Below the pieces are notes generated by a model. The model was not told the DNA's origin. It was given only the letters and a program-made list of their open reading frames with translations, and made no database searches. A program made the position numbers and the translations under genes. 64,000 bases of DNA from Apiospora phragmitis (lineage: Eukaryota > Ascomycota > Sordariomycetes > Amphisphaeriales > Apiosporaceae), in contig JAQQWL010000013.1 of assembly GCA_038363925.1 (NCBI GenBank), positions 2,914,001 to 2,978,000 of the forward strand. The letters are read 5' to 3'. Below are positions 33,880 through 44,112 of the stretch, piece by piece; position 1 is the stretch's first letter; each line of letters opens with the position of its first letter.

Positions 33880-35268
33880 ATGGCAGCTTCCAAAACCTAC
33901 CTGGAGGACCCCGTTTTCGAAGACCAGGCGGCACAGCGCGCCTGGCTCAGCGCCTTCTACATCTTCCGAGACCACCACCCCCGTCCTGTACCGACGCTTC
34001 GTGGCGCAGCTCCGCCAGAACCTCGACGAGACCATCCGGCGCTACCCGAGGTTCGGCGCCGAGCTGAGAGAACAGCCGGACGACGGGCGGATCCGGCTCG
34101 TCGCCGCGGGCCCCGGCCGCTAGAGCTCGCCGCTACTACACGAGTCCTCCCGGAGCGACTTGGGTGTCGAGGCGCTGACGCGCATCGTCGAGCAGCCGGC
34201 CGCGGCACAGTGCCTCGGATTACCCGGGCCGAGCCGCACCGCGCGCATCGACGTCCTGACGGTGCGGGCGGGCGTTTGCGTCGTGTTTCGCGCCCACCAC
34301 TCGGTGGCCGACGGGAGCGCTTTCGCCATGTTTGCGAAGGGCGTAGCGGAAGGAACACCTCCCGTGGCAACCATGGATGACGAACGACGGGCGCAGATAG
34401 CCTTTTCTTCTTTTTCCTTCTCTGCTCCTTCTTCGCCGATGGCGAGGGGCCTGGAGGAGGTTCTCGGTAGCTTCTATTTCCGCCTTCCGGATAAGGGCGG
34501 GCCGGCCCAGCAGGAGCTGCGCCACTGCAGCTTCCGAACTCCAACTAAGAGCAGAACGTACAATATCTCACGGGCCAAGTGCCTTAAGCTGATCGGCGAG
34601 GCCCCGGGCCTGGTCAGGGTTGCAGTCTATCCGCCTTCGTGGCCGCGAAGTGCGCCGCCCATGCGTTAACAGCACGTCTGGAGGCCGACCGTGGCGGATC
34701 GGATGTCAGCCATTACAACGGAGGAGCCACGGTCTGGATCCCCGTCGACGTGCGGAGTATCAACGGCGCGGCGATGGACACCGTCGGCAACGCAGTCGTT
34801 CCCGCTGCCGTGAGGATAGGGACCTTTAGTTGGCTTCGAGCCAGCCGCGGAAACGACGAGGATGCGCACAGTTCGACCAAACTCATTATGGAGGCCATAT
34901 CGGACGCGGTCCGTCTCGTGAGGACCGGGGCGTACCTTCATGAAAGGGAGTGTTTTATCAGAGAGATCACCAAAGAGGACATCCGAGACCTCGGCGTCCG
35001 CTCTGATGTTGCGGACAGCAACTGGCTTCAAGTCAATGACGCGCGCCACTTCGGGGCCGACCATAGCTTTCCTTACGGGGGTAAGGCGGATGTGGTACGG
35101 CGTCATGTCCCGACCGCCCCGGGGATCCAGCTCCATCCGGTTCGAAAAGGGGACGACACGCTTGTTCTCACCATAACTTTGCCGGAGAGGGCCATGGAGG
35201 TACTTGGAGAGAGTCCAGAGTTTGAAAAATTCTTGAACGATACTGAGGCTGAGCTGTCCTACACTTAG
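33880..35268 (+). pseudogene. BAHD/trichothecene-acetyltransferase-like acyltransferase, broken
   Basis: A repaired frame would give 462 residues. The active-site HxxxD motif is clear in FRAHHSVADGSAF near residue 142. The second signature region, normally DFGWG-like, appears as ARHFGADHSFPYGGKAD near residue 390, within the expected distance from the C-terminus. Other supportive blocks: LYRRFVAQLRQNLDETIRRYPRFGAEL at the start, and SAFVAAKCAAHALTARL with VDVRSINGA in the middle. Family enzymes transfer acyl groups from CoA to alcohols or amines in secondary metabolism. Lesions: an extra C in the run at 33978-33982, an in-frame TAG at 34121-34123 and a one-base loss near 34627. No introns were detected. 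The oxygenase and this gene are neighbours and could be remains of a small metabolic cluster, but that is inference. Confidence 0.75.
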
Positions 35269-35471
35269 CACCCTCGAGGTGTGGGCAAGAGAGCTGGAAA
35301 CGCGAGGCCATGATCTGGGCTACCCAAGCAAATTAGAAGAGAGAGCTGGGTTATACTACTATATAACATTAATATATCATGTTTTAAACCCGGGAAGACG
35401 GCCCGGAGCTGCAGCCCGCTTCACAATATGATGCTTACCCCCTAATGCCCCCAATCCCGCGCGTAGTCAGG

Positions 35472-36399
35472 TCAGCTTAGCCTCCCGCTTAGCAAGCGAG
35501 CGATTTGCAGTCTCTTGGATTGCTTGAGAAGATCCGAGCGGGCCATGGACCCCGGATCCGTCAGCAGATGGACCCTCAGCGGGTTCTTCACCACCACCTC
35601 CGGCATTGTTGCGACCCCCTCCTGCTCCTGTTCTTCCCCCTTCTTCTCCTCCATGTCATCACACACAAGCCTCGTGCGCTCGCGGAACTCGTGGCTCAGC
35701 GCCGAGTGGTCGCAGACGACGGCCCCTCCGCCCCCCTCATCCGAGGGCGAGATGAGCCGCGCATACCGGGACGCGGTCTCCTCGTCGAGCGCCGGGTACC
35801 CGCAAGTGCTCCGGGTACTTCTGGTACCGCAGCCGCCCCTTTTCGATGATGAGTGTGTAGAGGCCCGGGCAGTCCCGGCGCAGCCGCGCAGTCAGCGCCG
35901 CGACCGTGGCCCAGTGTGCCCAGAACACAGACAGGTGCCGGACCCGGCCCAGCTCTTCGGCGGCGATCCCGTCCAGGAGGCGCCGCGCGTCGCGCGGGCC
36001 GGGGAGGACGAGCACCGTCGTGGCCGGGTTAACCCAGTAATAACGGTCCCGACCTTCCTTCTGCTGGTCATTATCAGACGACGGCAGCATGTCTTCTTCG
36101 TCGTGGCCCATGATGAGTTTCGGACCGCGCGGACCCCGAAAGGGCCGGCCGAAGACGGCCTTCATCGTCTGCCGCGCCTCGTGGCAGGCCTGGCCGACTA
36201 GGTGGGGCGGCGAGGGACCCATGAACCGCATCCGGAACCGCGCCTCGCGCGTGCCGTCGAGGTGCTCGGTCTTGGGCTCCGTCATGATGGCGACCCAGAC
36301 GCAGTCGACGGCCAGGGCCTCTTTCCATATCAAAAGCCGCAGTTCGGGGGGCAGGCTGGCAAATAAGGCGAAGCCGGGTGTTGCTTTATCCGCAGCCAT
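35472..36399 (-). CDS. 2EXR domain protein (one frame break)
   Basis: Starts MAADKATPGFALFASLPPEL, with the 2EXR motif F-x(2)-F/L-x-LP-x-E-LR-x(2)-I-W-x(2)-AL complete at residues 10-31. The middle holds the conserved PPHLVGQACHEARQTM and YYWVNPATTVLVLPG segments. The C-terminal 100 residues after the break are Glu-rich. One extra base at 35804-35805 shifts the frame between PEH and the following GYPALDEETASRYARLI; removing it gives 308 residues. 2EXR proteins are abundant in filamentous ascomycetes; their function is unknown. The domain loosely resembles F-box segments. Single exon. Confidence 0.78.
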
Positions 36400-37162
36400 T
36401 GTGGAAATTAAATCAGGCGATTGGTCTCAGCCAGTAAGAGAATGATTAATGATTAAGGAGGAAGAGAGATCGAAGTGGCGAGGGGGAAAGGAATGAGAAT
36501 GAAAAGAAACGGTACATTGTTGGGTCTTGGCCTCGACCTTTCCAGCCCGTCGGCACACAAGGCACACTAATATCTGACTTGCGGCACAGCTGGGGTCTAG
36601 TGCCTCTGACTAGGTTAAACAGGGTAACCCGGCGAACAAGCGAACCAATCCCATTCGTCCGTCCCCCACACATTGCACGCAAATAGTATGTTGCCAATAT
36701 ATATTTTCGGTTGCCCCCTACGTTAGGTTAGGTGATCCGCCCAGGGACCAGGTATGGAACCGAACTGGAAGAATCGTCAACATGCACAACTCATGCACAA
36801 CTCTCAGGCGTTACTTCATTACTAGCAATGCGATGGTAAGAGGACAACACGGTAAAGCCAATACCAACTCGAAGGGAGGAATGTATCAACGAGTGTGTTA
36901 ATTAATACATCGGACCGAATGCCCCATCGCTTCAGGGGTTGTGTTCTATGCACTCTCTTGGCACAAACTCAAAAGGTTATATAGAAAAGGAGTGAATATA
37001 TCTCAAATGAATATGGTGACCTAGGTATAAATAACGAATCTTGCCCCTCTCCTTCCTTTTTATCATAATGAACGAACCGTCGATCCACGATGAGTAGCCA
37101 GTCTAGTTGCCAAGTCATGCGAACGTCCCTATAGCCATTCACCTATTAGTTATCCTCAGAGG
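36400..37162. other. Intergenic, nothing recognisable
   Basis: About 760 bp between two minus-strand genes; promoter of the 2EXR gene and 3' end of the small secreted protein gene. A direct repeat CATGCACAACT...CATGCACAACT lies near 36781-36801. Confidence 0.4.
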
Positions 37163-37673
37163 CTAGTTGGCGTGCATGTCGGCAGACGCTGCACCAGCTA
37201 AGCTGCAGATGTTGTGCTCAGTCAGGAAGTCGCCGAGCGCGGAGACACAGCTAGCGCAGCCGCAGAGCTATATAGTAGTTTTATTTCGGCCCATGGTCAG
37301 TTAAATATCCCCATCGTGCGTTATGGTGCTTCTATTCATATGCTCATACAGCACGGGAGGGAGAGAGAGGGTAAACTAGGTTCTATCAACTTACCTGGGA
37401 TGCGCCGCCTGAAACGCACTTGATGACAGCGCTGGGGCTCCTGCGCACAATGCCGAGCGCGATGCAGGCGGCAGCAGCAACGACCCCGGCGCAATTCCCA
37501 AGGCTGCAGTCGGCGTCGGGCCGGATCGCGAAAAGGATCGCCTCCTCGACCATGGTCTCGTTGAGCTTGATGGACACACCGCCGGTAGAGGACGTGACCG
37601 GGACGGGGACGGCCGGGCCGGCCACGGCATTGCCGGCGAGCACGGCGACGACGGTAGCAGCGGAGAAACGCAT
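37163..37673 (-). CDS. Small secreted 8-cysteine protein, fungal calcium-binding-protein-like
   Basis: Exons 37673-37395 and 37267-37163, donor GTAAGT and acceptor TATATAG, both in phase 0, give 127 residues with an intact frame. Residues 1-19 (MRFSAATVVAVLAGNAVAG) form a signal peptide. The mature chain has eight cysteines: DCSLGNC, then AACIAL, IKCVSGG, LCGCASC and HNIC. That spacing resembles the small fungal calcium-binding protein family (Pfam 12192, of which Histoplasma Cbp1 is the known member), though the assignment is by pattern only. The second exon supplies four of the eight cysteines, so the splicing is well supported. It is a plausible effector-like or surface-active secreted protein; no toxic activity is implied by the sequence. 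Confidence 0.75.
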
Positions 37674-39420
37674 CTTGGGTCGAGATTTGGTGGTTTCTGG
37701 GTGGTGTTTTGGAATAGTAGTAAGGGGCTGCTGGACTAGCTGGACTGGGCTGTGGTGGGTGAAGAAGAAAGGAGATAGGATTAGATGAGAGAACTCCGGT
37801 CTTATTATAATCGAAAGGCCTCCATCTAAATGCTCTTCCACGTGAGTATGAGGGTGCCCATGCTATCTCGTAAGGAGGAAAGCATGAAAGTTGGTCAGCG
37901 GTTCTGACTGTGATGCTGACATGAAGCGTTTGCTGATGGTGGACACACACAAATGCGGAAGGTCATGGCCGAAATCCCTCCCATTGACACTTAGCGACAC
38001 CTCAGGGCATGATATGATCGCAGATACAGGTCACCATCGGCGCGTCTATACACTGTTGTCAGTGTGGGCCAGCAAACAGCACCCTCGTGTTAGAAAGGCA
38101 GAGCCCAGAAAGCACACATCGGGCCCATGCACTAGAAACCATCGCTCTTGGAGCGGCCGGTGCACAAGTAAGGCTTCTATATCTAATTCGAAGAATAACA
38201 GATCCCGAATGCTTGGGTCATGAATGCGTTAAAACCATTGCCTTGAAGATCGAGACTATCTAGAACCCCAACGATACAGTCTCCGAGTTTGGCTTCTCTT
38301 AGTCTACCCCGATTAACTGGAAAGTCCAACGCTTGCCATGACGTGTTCAATACTTTAACCCTTCACCATGAACGAGAGTTAAAAGAGCATGAGATGACTC
38401 AGACAGAAGTATAAAGAGGCAATCTGAACATTCGAGGGTTAAAGCTAATAGCTAAGAAGCTGTTACGGTAGCTAGCTAGGTTTAGTGTGGTCCGTGCGCT
38501 TAGTGGCCACAAAACCGGCGTTCCGCCGGCGATCCTCCCACGAGGACCTTTCGTCCCTCGTGCAACAACAATATACCTAATAGAACCATAACGGTGCGGT
38601 CCCGTGACAGAAGCCCCCAATTTTGTTGGTACACAAGTTGCTGACACGAACAATAGACGCTTACTGCCGTTACTTTCCGAGCTACCAGCGGTCTAGTAGT
38701 TCCAAGATGCGCCTTGCTTAATAAACTGTGCAGATAATGACGCTCAACTCACTATAATTACAGTATTCCAACATAGCCAATTGGGGGGCCGTGGTTAGAT
38801 GATGTCAAGCCTTTGGCACCCCCCTCGGCGGCAAGCAAGTATATCAGCTGTCAGCTTGCCGGCGGAGGCTTTCCCACAATCCCCCTAGGGGGTGGTCAGA
38901 AGTGACGGGCGGGGGAACATATTTCTTACTCATGCCGAAAGAGGAGCCATGCGCCGCTTGCGCCGCACATGATCCAGTACTTATACCTATTAAACACCGG
39001 TGGCTTGTGCCGTCATACCCGTTCGAGCTGCATAAAACAGGTGACAGGACCTTGTGTTTGGCCTCGGAAAGTACTGCTGTCTGCAGCAAGCTGATTGGAT
39101 TGACAGACCACGACATCTGAGCTGTGGGCAGCCTTGGCACTATTGACTTGACCTGTCGGCCAATCGCCTTGAAAGTTCCAATATGGCAACATCATCACAA
39201 CGTTCTTTACACCCACTTGGCAATGTTAATGTCCACGATCCTTCGATGCTGGCCAATTGTCACCAACGCCCAGTCTGGCTGTGTCTTGATCGCAATGGGA
39301 TCGACGTCACTGCCACAGAGCAGTGCCTGAGAGGATTGGGCAGTGCATGACAAGAGAGAAACTACCATGACCACAGTCGCCAAAAGGAGTCTTCGGGCAA
39401 AGTTACAAATAGACGGTCAA
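37674..39420. other. Intergenic, about 1.7 kb, no gene seen
   Basis: Includes the promoter of the small secreted protein. Two adjacent hairpins lie at about 38514-38563 (CCGGCGTTCCGCCGG and CACGAGGAC-cttt-cGTCCCTCGTG). No credible coding frame. Confidence 0.45.
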
Positions 39421-39576
39421 CGACTCTCGGGGATTATCCCGTCCTATTCCAGCCGTTATTCCTCATTATCCCAGTGTCTCATAGGGATGGATCCACCGTT
39501 TATTCGAGTAGTTGCCTTTATCCCCTCCTAAGACATCCCGTTTATTCTAAAAAGAGTAATACTAACGCCGAGAGTT
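39421..39576 (+). mobile_element. Short TIR element (MITE-like), copy 2
   Basis: 156 bp. Starts CGACTCTCGG and ends CCGAGAGTTG, a near-perfect terminal inverted repeat. The interior is only the two subterminal regions of the 660-bp element at 28408-29067 (ATTCCAGCCGTTATTCC on one side, GACATCCCGTTTATTC on the other) joined together, so it looks like an internal-deletion derivative. Confidence 0.75.
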
Positions 39577-39799
39577 GGTAGGGCGATAATAGCAGCTAGT
39601 TCCCTGGTACTCTTGACTCTACTACCATAACAAACGCAACACTGCAGAAAGCCATATTGTAATATTTCAATATCAAGTTACTTTATCTTCTATATAGTAT
39701 AATCACATAATCCGCCTCTTAACCATTATCTGCTTGATACTGCAAACCAAACTTCTCATCATCTATCGATTTTTCATGAAATGCTGATGACGATACCCC

Positions 39800-40738
39800 C
39801 TAGACAATCTTCAGCTCCCGCAGATCTGCCAACAGCACGCCCTGTTCATCCGAGCCTTCCTGGCTAGGGCACAAAGCAAAGTGCTCCGCAGGGCGCCAGC
39901 AGTTGGACTCGTCCTCGAAGCGGCACTCGAACCAAGACAGGTACGGCTTTTCGTGCTCCCGCGTCATCAGGAACCGGTGCGCCGGCGGGAACGTCTGGCT
40001 CAGGACGAACGTCAGATCGTCGACCCGGGTTTCTTGACTATTGGTGCCGGCGTCGATCAGGTCTCGGCGGTCGAGCACCAGCAGTTCGCACTCGTCGCCG
40101 GCGATGTGGAGCAAAGCCTCCAGAGCATCGATGGCATTTTGCCACGTATCGACTCGGCCGTTGATCCGATGGAGCTCGCGCAGGAAGACGCCGGTTTTGT
40201 ACGATTTCGAGAAGCCGCCCCATCCGTCTTCGCGGCGGGAGGTGCTTAATTCGTCGACGTCGTCGGGTGCCATGCGGTGGGTATCCTCATCAGGCAACAG
40301 GTCGACCACTTGACAAATGAAGGAGTACAGCACCTCGAGCACTTTGTACTGTGTATTATTCTTTCCGACGAACTTGTGCAGTTTATTGGTGATGCGCTCG
40401 AGCTTGCTGGTCTCCCGCCTCTGGGCTTGTCGTCGCCTGACGAAGTAGCTGCAGTCGAAGGTCGCCATCTTGGTGTCGCCCGCCAACTTGGCTCTCACAA
40501 TCTGCGATGTGAGGCTTGAGATGCCGCTATTATTCGGTGCAGTCAGGTCCAGCATAGCCGAGTAATCTCTCATGAAACTTTTGATTTGATCCTTGGCCTC
40601 GGGTGTCACGCGCAAGTGCTTAACATTAGCGTTTTTGTCCGGGCTGACCCGACATTCCGTGACACCAACCCACTCCGAGACGTACTTATTTTGGGAGATC
40701 GCCTGCTGTAGTTTCGCTTTGGTGGAATTTGGCGACAT
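39800..40738 (-). CDS. STAND/NACHT-like protein with degenerate P-loop
   Basis: Intact single exon, 312 residues. The layout follows a STAND NTPase core. A P-loop position near residues 66-75 reads APNNSGISS, where the usual Lys of GxxGKS is Ile. A beta-strand comes next (KMATFDCSYFVRR), a helix VLEVLYSFICQVVDLLP like the LLRSLLxQLL helix of fungal NACHT domains, a Walker B-like strand ELLVLDRRDLID near residue 228, and a sensor-like HRFLMTREHEK. There is no C-terminal repeat domain and no obvious N-terminal effector domain. Family proteins bind nucleotide and act in non-self recognition and cell death; the altered P-loop suggests this one does not hydrolyse ATP. It is divergent from the related gene at 41246. 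The assignment is by motif order, not by search. Confidence 0.55.
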   Translation of the reverse strand: MSPNSTKAKLQQAISQNKYVSEWVGVTECRVSPDKNANVKHLRVTPEAKDQIKSFMRDYSAMLDLTAPNNSGISSLTSQIVRAKLAGDTKMATFDCSYFVRRRQAQRRETSKLERITNKLHKFVGKNNTQYKVLEVLYSFICQVVDLLPDEDTHRMAPDDVDELSTSRREDGWGGFSKSYKTGVFLRELHRINGRVDTWQNAIDALEALLHIAGDECELLVLDRRDLIDAGTNSQETRVDDLTFVLSQTFPPAHRFLMTREHEKPYLSWFECRFEDESNCWRPAEHFALCPSQEGSDEQGVLLADLRELKIV

Positions 40739-41245
40739 GATAATGGTGGTGGTAAGGTAGAGGGGCTTTTGGTTGTAACAAATTTGTTAGGTCAGATTAT
40801 TCGTGTCAATCTTGAAGCCCCCTCTAGACGGGTTCTCCGAAGGAATCGTACAGGTAAGTTGGTATATGTATGAAGCAGCTCTTTGTGAATTATGCAATTT
40901 TACTTCGTGGGCTGTGCCAGTTCAATTACTTCTTTTGTGAATGGCAATCTTTCACTGCTGTCTTGGGCGTTCAGAGTGCTCCTTTGACTCACCATTCTTT
41001 GTCCTCTACTGATTAAACAATGCCACCACATCCTACAAACATAGGACGGCGGTGCTCTTTCATATACATTATTCTTATACGCATCTGATTATAGCATTTC
41101 TCGATATAAAGCTGGGATGTCCTGACACACAAACATATACCATTATCCATTTTTAATCCATTAAAGCCTTCCCCTGAATCAGACAGAAGGCATATATACA
41201 TACGCATACACTACTACAGCTTTTGACCCCATACATAGCGACGCG
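40739..41245. promoter_or_regulatory. Divergent promoter between two STAND-like genes
   Basis: About 500 bp, AT-rich, between two outward-facing start codons. Both promoters must lie here. No specific operator was recognised. Confidence 0.5.
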
Positions 41246-42115
41246 ATGTTCTCAAAGCCTGCCACCACCATGGCGCCCCCCGCCACCGCGTGCGAAGACG
41301 GCGGCTGCTGCAGCCGGATGGACTTCGTCCTGGAGGCGCAGCACATCCGTCAGTTCCTCGTGTCGTGGGGCCGCGACGCCGAGAAGTTCAAGCAGACGTA
41401 CCGCGCCCCCTCCAAGCGCCTGGAAGCTTCCGCCTCATCTCCAAGGACGCCAAGTACGTCCAGCGGTTCGCCGAGCGGGACACCAGCTCCCGCATCGTGC
41501 TGAGAAACAGTAGCAGCAACGAGGAGGAGGGGAACTGCGCCTGCGACGATCTGCCCCTGCTGATGGAGCTCGCGTGGTGGTTCTCCGAGACGCTCAAGGG
41601 CGAGAAGCCGGAGCGACGCGTCGTGCGCTACTTCTTCGGCTCAGCACCGTCTAACATTGCCGATGATAACAAAAGTGACAAGAACGGACAAAGCGACGCC
41701 GACAAAGAGGCCCTCGACTTCCTCTACTCGCTCATCTGTCAGCTCGTCCGCGCCTTCCCAAACGGCCAGACCTCGGCCCAGGGCGTCGTCGTCAGCGCCC
41801 TGCCGCCGCCGCTGGCCGCCACCCAGTCGACCATGACGGCCGACGAGTTCCGCGCCAAGGTGGACCAGCTCGACGGCACCATGGCGACCCCGTCTGCGGG
41901 CGCTGCTCGAGAGCAGCGCGTCCAAGGTGCACAGCGTGTGGGTTTCGACCAAGGAAAGGGAGGCCGCTGTGGCCGGGCCGTCGACCGCGTGCACGTTCCA
42001 GAAGGACACGGGCCGGGCCGAAAAGGTGTTCGGGCTCGAGCCCAATTCGTCCGACTCGCTGCTCCGGTCTTGGCGTACTGCTGACGAGGTGAAGTTCAAG
42101 GGAAACAGGTACTAG
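41246..42115 (+). CDS. Second STAND-like protein (two frame breaks)
   Basis: About 289 residues after adding one base at 41422-41423 (restores RLGSFRLISKDAKYVQRF) and removing one in the C-run at 41888-41891 (restores TRLRALLESSASKVHSVWVS). Shared features with the divergent neighbour: a strand ERRVVRYFFGSA, the helix ALDFLYSLICQLVRAFPNG and a sensor-like VHSVWVSTKERE. The P-loop position (RNSSSNEEEG) has no GKS at all, and a clear Walker B is missing. It lacks any C-terminal repeat domain. Probably a decayed or regulatory relative of the same family. A Cys cluster (CEDGGCC) sits near the N-terminus. Confidence 0.45.
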
Positions 42116-42939
42116 TCAAACCCTCTACACCTGTTCAGTGATTCGAAATCCTCTAACGCCAAAGTGGTGAGAAATAGCTTGTAAAAGGGGCTACCCACTG
42201 CCACAAAACCAAGTACTAGGTATGGAGACCCCCAAATGGCCCAATATCCGTTTTTTGATGTTGAGTAACTCGGCCCTAAAATGAACGTGGACAGATATCA
42301 AGCAAGAGTTGAGATATCTGAGTACTGCGAGGACAAGTGCCTCGAGTTAGGTGATGGTTGTCTTGGACTGATTTGAAGCTTGCTCACAACTAACAGCATG
42401 CCCCATTCGAATCATCAGTAGAGTTGTGTTTCCTTGTTGGTCCAATGCTCGTCCAATATTCCAAGTCGGATATCCGAATAGCCGGAAGAGTCGCTATGAG
42501 CAGATGTCAACGAGGAGATTCAAAAGAGGTGGTGTGGGTGAATCCAGTATCACGCAGTATAACCTGGACAACCACAGGGTAGTTGCTCCGAGTTGGCGGA
42601 CACGAGGTGTTTCAAGATGTGCACAAGCTTAAATTAGAAGCTGCAGGTTAGTTTCGGGGGACGCGGGATGAATCGTTTTCGATATAACCACCTCCAAGAT
42701 CACTGTATTTGTCTGATATCGCCCTCAACCAGAGCCTTGTAAAGTTTAACTAATTGGATTTCCCGTCGTTAGTGAATGCAGGAGTCCAAATGATCCAACT
42801 GCATATGCAGGTCATGAAGGATCACCATGTTCGTGCAACTCCGTCCCGCTGCCACTTGGTTTCTGTAACACGTTCTATTAATATGCTAACTCATGCTAAC
42901 ACGCAGTTCCCCGTTAATCCGAGCACATACCCATCGTAA
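42116..42939. other. Intergenic between convergent genes
   Basis: About 820 bp with no recognisable feature. Confidence 0.45.
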
Positions 42940-44112
42940 TCAATACGGTCCATTAGGGGGGTAACCGGATTCGTCTTCCCGTGAACTGCCCACACTGCCA
43001 ACCTGGAGGGGGTAGGTATTAGCCATCAAATCGGAGCAGAAACATGATCGGTCAGTGGCTCGTAGTACGTTACCTCTTGCATTCCTTCCAGGACCTCAGC
43101 CTGGCTCTTCGTCAAAAAGGCACGCCAAAAGTAGACTCCCACCGGAAGCCCCTCGGCGTACAGATTCTCCGCACCAGCCATGGCCTCCAGTTGGTTGTCG
43201 AGGTACCGTACCGCTTTCTCGTCCTGACTGCTGGGCAGAATGAAGTAGAGGGCTTTCCCGGTCGGCCACGGTGCTCTGGCTTCTATCAACTTGTTTTCCC
43301 TGGAAACCATGAAATGTGGCCGTTCCGCTTGCTGCTTAGCGTTCAGATCAGGCCTCGGTTGATGCTCGACCTTCAGGACCTGGGCGGTGTCAGCATCTAC
43401 ATGCCAAAAAGGGCACCCGTTAGGGCACTTCGTTGCTGGGTTTCCCTACCTCTGGCATGGCTCGAATGAGTTCCAACTGAGACGCGGTCAGGAAGGCACG
43501 CCAAAACAAGACGCCCTCGAACAGGTTCGACCGGTGCATGGCGTAGGCGTCAACCGAATCTTCCAGGTGCTTGTCGATGGAGCGCGTCTGCTGGGTGCTG
43601 CAGCCGTCCTTGGGGTATATGAAGTAGAGCTCTGTCCCGTCCGGCGGCAGGTGATCCTGCAGGTTCCTCCTCGCTCTCTCGGCCGCCAAAGTGGACTCGG
43701 CCGAGCGCGTCGTCCACCACGGCTGCGCCTCGTTTCTACGCGCGGGCGCGTAGACCCTCGACCGCGCCAGGATGATGTCGATGGCGTTCGACAGCGGCTC
43801 GTCGTCCGTCTTGACCGCCTGGCCCGTCCCTTCCGTGCCAGAAGGCGGTGGCTGGTTCAGCGCGGAGGATCTCGCGCCCTGCTCGGAAAAATCTGAACCG
43901 CGCACATCTAGATCGTTCAGATGGGGGATGTCCCAGGAGATGCCCGACGAGAAGTCTCCCAACGAGTCCGGGAGTGAGATGTCTGTCGCTGTCTTTGGGG
44001 GCGGAAACGGGGTTGGCCCCGGGGTGCCAAGGGATACGGACCTCCTCGCCATGTCGCTTGAAGCTGCCTTATCCTCGTGATGCTTGGCCTCGGAAGGTTT
44101 CCGGAAATGCAT
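42940..44112 (-). CDS. Protein with two tandem subtilisin-propeptide (I9)-like domains
   Basis: Exons 44112-43450, 43379-43074 and 43002-42940 give 343 residues, intact. The N-terminal 110 residues are Pro/Ser-rich and disordered. Domain A (about 150-225) runs from TELYFIYPKDG to VLFWRAFLTASQLELIRAMPEVLKVEHQ. Domain B (about 250-330) runs from KALYFILPSSQDEKAV to VYFWRAFLTKSQAEVLEGMQEV. The closing F-x-A-x-L-T-x-x-Q-x-x-L-x-x-M-P-x-V pattern is that of peptidase inhibitor I9 / subtilisin propeptides. Both introns are phase 0 and fall at the same place in each domain, between Glu and Val of MPE|V and MQE|V. No peptidase catalytic domain follows. Role unknown; a protease-inhibitor or regulatory function is inference. 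Not secreted: no signal peptide. Confidence 0.68.

Noticed and set aside
30775..36399. Secondary-metabolite gene cluster
   Set aside because: Only one oxygenase and one acyltransferase, both broken; no synthase, regulator or transporter of such a cluster beside them apart from an already dead MFS gene.
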